A stretch of 64,000 nt of DNA from Microdochium bolleyi (Eukaryota; Ascomycota; Sordariomycetes; Xylariales; Microdochiaceae), in NCBI GenBank assembly GCA_001566295.1, contig KQ964246.1, positions 1,550,001-1,614,000 on the forward strand. The letters run 5' to 3'. A program made the position numbers and the translations under genes. Shown here piece after piece: positions 57,019 to 64,000 of this stretch. Each line of letters starts with the position of its first letter. Position 1 is the stretch's first letter. The notes beneath the pieces are model-generated. The model made no database searches. It was given only the letters and a program-made list of their open reading frames with translations, and had not been told where the DNA came from.

Positions 57019-58713
57019 TCATTGCTCTGCCCGGCGCTTCTCAACGAGCCGCATGACATCTGCTGCGTTATTCCCATCTCCTTTGCGTTTCTTGGGCCCT
57101 CGCTTGCGCTTCGCACCACCACCACCGCCTTGTCTGTCTTCATCATCGTTCTCGCCAGCGTGCGCGTCAGACCACTTGGAGAGCTTGACTTTGGTGTCCT
57201 CGTCGAGGTCGGCTTCGTCCTCAAATCGGCTCGTGCCGAAGCCCATGTCCATGTCCTGAGCGTCGCGGTCTTCATTCTGCAGCATCTTGCGCAGACGCTC
57301 CTGCTTCGCACGAGCCTCCTCTTCCTCTTCACCCTCTGCTGTTGCCCGGACTGGGTTCAAGGCCGCGGCCTTCTTGAGGGCAGCTTGAATGGCCGGATCA
57401 GACATTGACGGGGCTTTGAGCTTCTCCTCAGAGACCAGTGCCGTCTTCGAGTCCTTGAAGTAGTTCCGTGCCGTCGAAGCTACAAAAGCTGGTGCAGAGG
57501 GCGGACCCATCGTGCCCTGTTGGTCCTCGTGAGCTCGCTCGTGGCCGTCCTCTGGATCGTTCTCATCATTGTCGTCTGAGTCGCTTCCGAGGTCCCCCAA
57601 AGGGTCATAATCGTCGCCGACGCCAGCGAAAATGTCGTCGTCATCGTCCTCCTCTTCCTTTGCTTTTGCTTCGGCCAACTTCTGTTTGTAGTATTCCGGG
57701 ACTTCCATTCCGAGTGGCTTGGCATTCTTGTCTGGCAAGGCCATATCCTTTGGGCGAGATGCTTCTGCATTTTCGTCCTCCTGGCTCTTCTGTACCTTCC
57801 GTACTTTTCGCTTTTCATTGCCATCCTCGTCGATCATTATCAATATTTCTCGTCCCTGGCTGTCACGCTCTATCCTTGAGCCCGGCGTCTTTGCACCGAT
57901 CTTCTTGAACTTCGTACTGAGAGCACTTTCTTTGGCTTTCGCCTCTCTCGCCGCTTTCATCTCAGCTAACAGTTGGTCGCGTGTCCGCTTACCGCCAGCA
58001 CGGGTTGCAGCGAGCTGGCCCCTTTTGGCCGCCTTCTCGCGCGCAACAGCGGAGACGGTCGAGCCCTCCAGTTCTTCGAAGGCATCGTCGACATCTTCAC
58101 CGGGCGCTGGTCCTTTATCCTCCACTTGCTTTGGAGCGTCCCACACGTCCTCGCCGCGGCGAATTCTTTCCAGTAATTCGAAATCCAAGCCTTTAACGAG
58201 ATGCGTGCTCGAGAGATCACCACCTGCTATTTGCGCCTTCAGTTTGTCAAAAGTCTGCTGGTCGATTTCCTCTTTCCTGAAGCTTTCCTCTAGAGCTCGA
58301 AGTCGCTGCTCTCGGTCGTCATCGCTAGAGTCTTTGGCGGCATTGCGCGCCTGTGCCCGGTCGGTGTAACCATCTGCGAGCTTTACTCCCCTCGGATCGT
58401 ATGACTTTGACTTCTTGTCGTGTGGTTTGCCATTCTCGCCGCGATTGCGTTCTGCAAGCTGTCTTGCGAAGTCGGATTTCCCAAAGCCCGCGACTGAGCG
58501 TCTGTCACATGGTAGAGATGTCAGCGTCCACTTGAAGTCGCTCGCTGTAGAGAGCAGGTGGTAATTGACCTACGGCGTCATGGGGATGCTAGATCGCTGT
58601 CGGGAGCCGAGGGACGAGGGCGTCGCGGACGCGCCTGAGACTGGCTTGGCGCCATCTGCTGGCTTGTCTGAGCTGTTGGCCGCGATGAGGCGTCTAAATT
58701 GCTCGTTGTTCAT
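57019..58713 (-). CDS. RED/IK-family splicing factor
   Basis: Nuclear pre-mRNA splicing factor of the RED (IK) family, which joins the spliceosomal B complex. Exons 58713-58574 and 58501-57019 give 540 residues; the intron uses a GTAGGT donor. The RED_N region shows the family landmarks: RSVAGFGKSDFARQLAER, a YDPRGVKLADGYTDRAQAR segment, and THLVKGLDFELLERIR. A charged, Lys/Glu-rich, probably disordered region follows, with an acidic stretch (EEEDDDDDIFAGVGDDYDPLGD) and a basic C-terminus (KRKRGPKKRK) that could be a nuclear localisation signal. The start is the only ATG that leads into the conserved part. Head-to-head with REV1. Confidence 0.87.
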
Positions 58714-59235
58714 GTTGCGCTGCCTGCTGTGATTGGAACTTTTACTCCAGATGATCGTTGTCCTGCTGGCAGGAGCCAGTTGTTTGTCACCGTGGAAGCA
58801 ACCCAAGCTTGCGAACACCAGTGATCTGCAAATGCATGCACCAAGATGCACTTTGGAGCTCCGACAGGGATTCCAAGCGGGGCGAGCTGTTATCGATAGC
58901 CTCTGAGCGGGATCACTGCCTAAAAAGTCACGGGATGACGTGTAGCACGGTCGCGTTAAGTGTGTCCCAAGCCCCGCTGTCACGAACGCGGCATACTCGG
59001 CTTCGTGATACCATCAGTATCGTTTCTGAGCCAGACGACTTTGTTCAACTCTCAAAACTTTACACAATGTCATAAACCAGCTTGCTGAAGCACGTCTTCC
59101 GTCCATTTCGGAGTGCTGGGCCTTCGCGACCCTTGGCACCATGAAACTGCAGATCATCAGCCGTCGCAGGCCTCTGGGATCTTCACATGCGCTTGTTGGA
59201 ACCGAAATCAAGCCTGATACAGCACGGCAGCCGTG
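58714..59235. promoter_or_regulatory. divergent promoter region, RED-like gene and REV1
   Basis: A 522-bp spacer shared by two divergent genes. No consensus motif was identified in it. Confidence 0.45.
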
Positions 59236-62200
59236 ATGAATAGTCGCTTGGAGAAGAACTCAAACGCTGTCAGAAAGCGTATTGAGGAGCACAACTTTGA
59301 CGGCGAAGATGGCGATGAATACGAGGCCAGTGCCTTCGGCGGCTTCCCTGAATATTTCCGTCGCAAGAAAATAAAGCTGCAGAACCTCGACGCGGAGCTG
59401 AGAGCAGCGTCGGCAGACAAACCGAAGATCTTCAAGGGTGTTGTCGCGCACGTCACAGGTTACACTCAGCCACCTCTTCATGTACTGCATCGTGATCTAG
59501 TGCAACATGGAGCAGGTTACATACAGTACCTTGATGGCAAGACCATGGCAACGCACATCATTGCATCCAGCCTGCCGCCCAAGAAGTCTCTTGAGTTCAG
59601 CAAGTATCGTATCGTCAAACCAGCCTGGGTCATGGACTCAATCACGGCAGGAAGGCTTCTCCCTTGGAATGATTATCGAGTCCTCGACGAAGGTGTTCGA
59701 CAGAAGACCCTCAAGTTCGACGACGGCACCCTGTCAACACAATCCCACTCGCAACAGACTCCTTTGCGATACAAAGAACAGACAGACAACAGTTTTTACA
59801 CAAGTCAGCTGCGCACTTTCGCTGAGGCTATCGACGGCAAAACTGGCAACACATGCATTCCAACAATCGATACTTCGGGCTCAGTACCTCTTGTTGGACT
59901 ACCGAGTCCAGACAAGCCTGCACTGCCTTGCATGGAACCGTCGCAGCCGATAAAGGATCCTCACGAAGAAAAGGACGAAATCACAAATGTAGCGGCGGAG
60001 AACAGTCAACACCGTACGCCTGACTTCAGGATCGACGCTGATCGCTCCGAGTCTACCGGGAACAATCCTACCTCAAACCCGATGACTTCTGAAGAACACA
60101 ATGCGAAGCTTCTCCAGGATCCGCACATGAGGAAGTCATCAACCGCAAATCCTGCCTTCCTCCAGCAATACTATTCTGAAAGCCGCCTCCACCATCTGTC
60201 TACATGGAAGGCGGACCTCAAGTCGCGCATGCAAAAATTGGCTGCTGAGAAGGGTTCGCTGGCGAAAGCAGGAAAGCGCAAACCTGGTTCACGACGCTAT
60301 ATCTTCCACGTTGACTTTGACAGTTTCTTCTGCGCTGTCTCCCTCAAGCGTGCCCCTGAGCATGTGGATAAGCCTGCAGTTGTGGCCCATGGCAACGGCA
60401 TAGGCTCGGAGATTGCGAGCTGCAACTATCCGGCACGAGAGTTCGGAGTCAAGAACGGGATGTGGATGAAGAAGGCAAAGGAACTGTGTCCAGATCTCAA
60501 AGTCCTCCCTTACGACTTTCCGGCATATGAAGAGGCAAGTGCACTGTTTTACGAATGCATTCTCGAGACTGGCGGTATAGTACAAAGTGTGAGCATTGAC
60601 GAGGCACTCATAGATGCCACATCTGTGGTTCTTGCAGCTTGTGGCTCGGATGGTGCTGGAGTTGACGAAGGAAGCCTCTGGCGGGAGCAAGAGGAAGCTG
60701 ATCAAATTGCAACATTGCTACGGACACGGATCAAGGACAAAACAGCCTGCAATGTTTCCGTGGGTATTGGCGGCAACATCTTACTTGCAAAAGTGGCGCT
60801 GCGGAAGGCGAAGCCTGCTGGGCAGTATCAGATCAAGCCTGACGAAGTTCTGTCTATACTGGGAGGACTTAAGGTGGACGACCTCCCAGGAGTCGCATAC
60901 AGCATCGCAGGAAAGCTAGAGGAGATCGGCATCAAGTACGTTGACGATATCCGCCAAACGTCCAAAGAGCGTCTCATCGGCAGCCTTGGCCCTAAGACTG
61001 GCGAGAAGCTTTGGGAGTATTCTCGAGGGATCGACCGAGTTGAGGTTGGCGACCAGGTCGTCCGCAAATCAGTCTCGGCGGAGGTCAATTGGGGAATACG
61101 CTTCATCAACCAAGAGGAAGCCGAAGAGTTTGTGCACAACCTCTGCAAGGAGCTCGAGAAGCGGTTGCTCAACGAACAGGTCAAGGGAAAGCAGCTCACC
61201 ATGAAGATCATGCGGCGATCACTTGACGCACCCCTCGATCCGCCCAAGCATCTCGGCCACGGCAAGTGCGACACTTTTAACAAGAGCACCATGTTCGGTG
61301 TGGCCACAAATAGCCACGAGATTTTGGGGAAGGAAGCAGTTACCATTCTGAGGTCGTACAGATTTACTCCCGGTGATCTTCGGGGCTTGGGTGTTCAATT
61401 GACCAAGCTTGAGCCTATCAGAGCCATGGTACATGGTCTTGATAGTAGCCAGAAGAAGCTGAGCTTCGGCGTCTTTCGAACGCCAGCTGTACCGACGCGA
61501 CTCGGCGAAGAACCGGTACGGGAAACACTTGGGAACGACATCCCAATCGCTTCTCTCAGTCGAGCTGTCGTGCAGGACCCCATACAAGATGGGCCCATCA
61601 CACCCAAGAAATTAAAGGCGCATCCTGCCTTACAGCTTGTCAAGGCGCGCGAGGAAGATTTCAAGGCAAATACGCCCCTCAATGTTGGAGGCACGCAATT
61701 TATCATCCCCACAAACCCTGATCCAACTGTCTTAGCAGAACTCCCGCAGGATATCCGGACTAGGCTTTTGGCACAGCGTGACCGGACTTCGAGATCTCGA
61801 GAGCACACCCCAGTGAACGACTCCAGCGTGGATACACCGACCACAGCTATCCAGATCCCGGAAGGCATTGACCCCGAGGTTTTCCATGCTCTGCCAGACG
61901 ACATGAAAGCCGAGGTGTTAGCGCAATATGCGCGAGAGAGCCGGCCTGTTTCTCGGCCGCAGTCGCCGCGGAAAGACCGAATCATCACAACCACCAAGAA
62001 GACGACACCGACGAAGCGTCGCGTGCCTGGCTTGTTCGCCCGAGCCCGGGAACGACAAGCAGATGCCTCGGCGAAAGTCGTACAGACGAATCTGTTCGCG
62101 AGCCGAACAAATCACAGCGACTCATTGTACGGCGCGGAAGAGGTTGAGGAGTTGGATCCCGAGATCCTGGCAGCTCTGCCCGCAGACATGCGCAAGGAAA

Positions 62201-62667
62201 TCATTGCGGATCACCGCCGCAAGAAAGCGCAGAGGTCCGGCCTTGATCTGAAGATAAACCAGAGGAAGATGCAAGACCTCGACGGCATAGACGATGCGCT
62301 CCAAGGCGGTCAGATGAAGCTCCAGTTCCCTCCGCGGCCACCGAAGGTTGCTTTTACGAGTGGTGGACTGATGACTCTTGCCGAAATTCGAGATATGCTT
62401 ACTGTTTGGTTCAATGAGACGCAAGCCGATGGACCGCATCAGCGAGATGTTGACATGTTGGAGAGATATCTAGTGAAGGTGATCCTCGAGGAGAAGGACA
62501 TGGAGAAAGCGGTCAAACTTGTCCAGTGGCTCGACTTCCTGGCCGATGATAGTGAGAGCGACGCGACGAAAGGCAAACAGGTCTGGGCACGGGTGGTGCG
62601 GAGCATCAAGCGCGAGTTGGATACTGCCGTCAAGGAAAGAGGCTTGGGAGCTTTGAGTTGGGTATGA
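59236..62667 (+). CDS. REV1: DNA repair protein REV1, Y-family deoxycytidyl transferase
   Basis: Translesion synthesis polymerase and scaffold for polymerase zeta in the nucleus. A single exon encodes 1143 residues. Order of parts: N-terminal BRCT domain (about 65-155; KIFKGVVAHVTGY to KPAWVMDSI), a Ser/Thr-rich linker, and the polymerase core from about 353. Catalytic acidic residues lie in HVDFDSFF near 359 and SIDEALID near 454. A little-finger domain follows (VEVGDQVVRKSVSAEVNWG). Three ubiquitin-binding-like motifs sit at about 829, 879 and 974, each with an Asp-Pro start and an LP core. The C-terminal domain (about 1045-1143; TLAEIRDMLTVWF, KAVKLVQWLDFLAD) binds Rev7/Pol zeta in homologues. 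The start is the ATG at 59236; the codon just before it is GTG. Confidence 0.95.
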   Translation: MNSRLEKNSNAVRKRIEEHNFDGEDGDEYEASAFGGFPEYFRRKKIKLQNLDAELRAASADKPKIFKGVVAHVTGYTQPPLHVLHRDLVQHGAGYIQYLDGKTMATHIIASSLPPKKSLEFSKYRIVKPAWVMDSITAGRLLPWNDYRVLDEGVRQKTLKFDDGTLSTQSHSQQTPLRYKEQTDNSFYTSQLRTFAEAIDGKTGNTCIPTIDTSGSVPLVGLPSPDKPALPCMEPSQPIKDPHEEKDEITNVAAENSQHRTPDFRIDADRSESTGNNPTSNPMTSEEHNAKLLQDPHMRKSSTANPAFLQQYYSESRLHHLSTWKADLKSRMQKLAAEKGSLAKAGKRKPGSRRYIFHVDFDSFFCAVSLKRAPEHVDKPAVVAHGNGIGSEIASCNYPAREFGVKNGMWMKKAKELCPDLKVLPYDFPAYEEASALFYECILETGGIVQSVSIDEALIDATSVVLAACGSDGAGVDEGSLWREQEEADQIATLLRTRIKDKTACNVSVGIGGNILLAKVALRKAKPAGQYQIKPDEVLSILGGLKVDDLPGVAYSIAGKLEEIGIKYVDDIRQTSKERLIGSLGPKTGEKLWEYSRGIDRVEVGDQVVRKSVSAEVNWGIRFINQEEAEEFVHNLCKELEKRLLNEQVKGKQLTMKIMRRSLDAPLDPPKHLGHGKCDTFNKSTMFGVATNSHEILGKEAVTILRSYRFTPGDLRGLGVQLTKLEPIRAMVHGLDSSQKKLSFGVFRTPAVPTRLGEEPVRETLGNDIPIASLSRAVVQDPIQDGPITPKKLKAHPALQLVKAREEDFKANTPLNVGGTQFIIPTNPDPTVLAELPQDIRTRLLAQRDRTSRSREHTPVNDSSVDTPTTAIQIPEGIDPEVFHALPDDMKAEVLAQYARESRPVSRPQSPRKDRIITTTKKTTPTKRRVPGLFARARERQADASAKVVQTNLFASRTNHSDSLYGAEEVEELDPEILAALPADMRKEIIADHRRKKAQRSGLDLKINQRKMQDLDGIDDALQGGQMKLQFPPRPPKVAFTSGGLMTLAEIRDMLTVWFNETQADGPHQRDVDMLERYLVKVILEEKDMEKAVKLVQWLDFLADDSESDATKGKQVWARVVRSIKRELDTAVKERGLGALSWV

Positions 62668-63184
62668 TTGATTTCTATATCAAGGCTAGGCCGAGTATGA
62701 CCACGAAGAGCAAGACAGTCTTGCAGTCTAGAAGTACACCCACAATTGCACATAGCGTCTCGACGCAGCTCGAGCGAGACAGCCGAAGACAGTCTTGTGC
62801 ATAGTGTCGTAAGTCTTGTCCACACGGCAGCTGACCGTTGTTTTGACAACACGAAGGAGGCCGATAGCTCGCGGTGTCGAGCGCCTGTCTTCCAAGCACA
62901 AGCTGGATGCGATGTGCAATACATAGGCCAGCGCTAGTGGTGCTGAGTGCCGACTTGGGTAAGAATGGAGCATGACTTAGCTTGCCCTTGTAAGACTGGT
63001 TGATGCAGAATTCTGCCAGTTTGAGCTTATCATCGCTCACTGCAGAGAGCTATGTTGATGCCGTGCCACATCGCTGCCATCAGCGTGCCTGCCGACGATG
63101 GCCTGCCCTATACGGCGCCAAGACAGACTGCCGAATACTGCGACGTAACAAGATGGGGTGGTGTTGTCTTCTCAGGCGGGCTCC
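62668..63184. other. convergent 3' intergenic region
   Basis: Between the 3' ends of REV1 (+) and PYM (-). No gene is visible. Confidence 0.6.
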
Positions 63185-63787
63185 TCAACCATCTTGAGGC
63201 TTGTCTGTCGTCTTATCTGTGCTGGCGGTCGGCTCCTCCTCAGTGAACCCCAACGCTGCCAATTCCCTGACAAGCTCGTTGATCTTGATGACCTTGGCAA
63301 TCTGCTCAGGCAGCAGAGCCTCACCTCCTTCCTTCTTGTTCTTGAGCTCTCTAGCCTGCTTGAGCTTCTTGCGCAGATTCCGCGCCTTCCTCTCCTTCTC
63401 GACTTCCGGGTCGGCCTCCTCTTCTTGAGCTGGTTTCGAGTCTGCTCCTGGAGCCGTCGAGCTGGACTGGTCCGAGTCCTTAGCCTTCTTACGAGCTTCT
63501 CGTCGTTTGGCGTTCTTGTTGCTGGCTGCGGAAGCCGCAGGCGTCTCTACAGGCTGAGTCTTCTTGAGCCCCTCAGCACCGATAACGCCGCCACCCGTCT
63601 TGCCTCGGTTGCGGAAGCCTTCGGCTGTGCGGTTCTTGTAGAGCTCGACATCCTCCGGGGGTCTGTAGCCCGGGCGGATCTTGATCGCTTTCCGTGTGCT
63701 GCCGTCTGCCCGAACGGACTCAGGAATCTGTCGGTCGCCGCTAGCTTCGTCCGTGACGATACCGGATTTCGTGGGTTCGGAAGGCAT
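63185..63787 (-). CDS. PYM1: PYM, exon-junction-complex disassembly factor
   Basis: Partner of Y14-Mago (WIBG/PYM), a ribosome-associated factor that recycles exon junction complexes from translated mRNA. Single exon, 200 residues. The N-terminal Mago-binding domain is complete: SGIVTDEASGDRQIPESVR, then GSTRKAIKIRPGYRPPEDVE and LYKNRTAEGF. The middle is Lys/Ala/Glu-rich and helical (RKARNLRKKLKQARELKNKK), as in PYM proteins. The C-terminal part IAKVIKINELVRELAALG is also typical. The frame stays open upstream, but the first true ATG in it is at 63787, directly before the conserved domain. Presence of PYM fits an intron-containing genome with an exon junction complex. Confidence 0.9.
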   Translation of the reverse strand: MPSEPTKSGIVTDEASGDRQIPESVRADGSTRKAIKIRPGYRPPEDVELYKNRTAEGFRNRGKTGGGVIGAEGLKKTQPVETPAASAASNKNAKRREARKKAKDSDQSSSTAPGADSKPAQEEEADPEVEKERKARNLRKKLKQARELKNKKEGGEALLPEQIAKVIKINELVRELAALGFTEEEPTASTDKTTDKPQDG

Positions 63788-64000
63788 TTTTTGGTAAGGT
63801 AGTCTGGAAAACAACGCTGAAAGACAACCTGGAGGAAGGCGAGGCGGTGGTTGGACGGGCTGGACGGCGGTGCCAAGCACACAGCTACAATGGCAGCGAA
63901 CGCCCTAGACACCAAGCTCGAGATCGTGTGATCTAAGATTGAGGAGAACTCTCTTTCTAACGGAGGGGTCGAATCTGGCTTAGGTAAGTGCACATCTCAT
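63788..64000. other. right window edge, probable 5' region of PYM
   Basis: Promoter and leader of PYM (minus). On the plus strand an ATG at 63891 opens only a 13-codon frame. A GTAAGT near the end (about 63985) could be a donor of a gene continuing outside the window, but nothing coding is identifiable. Confidence 0.4.

Overview
The window reads as nuclear DNA of a filamentous ascomycete (Pezizomycotina), most likely a Sordariomycete. The reasons are GC-rich coding sequence, short introns of about 50-105 nt with GTRAGT donors and CTAAC-like branch points, pyrimidine-rich leaders, and protein families such as a CYS-14-type sulfate permease, a WSC/GPI surface protein, an IZH3-type PAQR protein and the fungal REV1, TPC1, OCT1 and FPR4 proteins. 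Genus and species cannot be set from sequence alone. I found no tRNA, rRNA, CRISPR array or recognisable transposon.

Layout, left to right. 1-11674: no supportable gene, only simple repeats. 11675-14374 (-): sulfate permease. 16615-18180 (+): Bub2/Cdc16-type TBC GAP. 20511-21578 (+): secreted Cys-rich, probably GPI-anchored protein. 22397-24056 (-): PAQR protein of the Izh3 type. 26451-27318 (+): short THOC5-like THO subunit. 27319-33766: a second gene-free stretch. It runs into an 838-bp ATG-free, pyrimidine-rich leader before the family 2 glycosyltransferase at 34605-36629 (+). 37879-39522 (+): FPR4-type nucleolar FKBP prolyl isomerase. 40467-43228 (+): NDR/AGC-family kinase gene, well preserved apart from two in-frame TAG codons. 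43389-44723 (-): uncharacterised acidic low-complexity protein. 46557-47646 (+): thiamine pyrophosphate carrier TPC1, then an assembly gap (35 N) inside a G run. 48456-49385 (-): MICOS subunit Mic26/27. 50110-52530 (+): mitochondrial intermediate peptidase OCT1. 53569-54405 (+): WSC-domain surface protein. 55042-56534 (-): nucleoside hydrolase. 57019-58713 (-): RED/IK-like splicing factor. 59236-62667 (+): REV1. 63185-63787 (-): PYM.

Two functional groupings stand out. TPC1, Mic26/27 and OCT1 are three consecutive mitochondrial genes, and the last two are divergent across a 724-bp intergenic space that carries a CRE palindrome. THOC5, RED and PYM all act in mRNA biogenesis, but only RED and PYM lie near one another, flanking REV1. 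No biosynthetic cluster or defence system was seen. The most unusual locus is the kinase with two TAG codons. Exon boundaries were worked out by hand from splice motifs, reading frame and family conservation; there is no transcript evidence.
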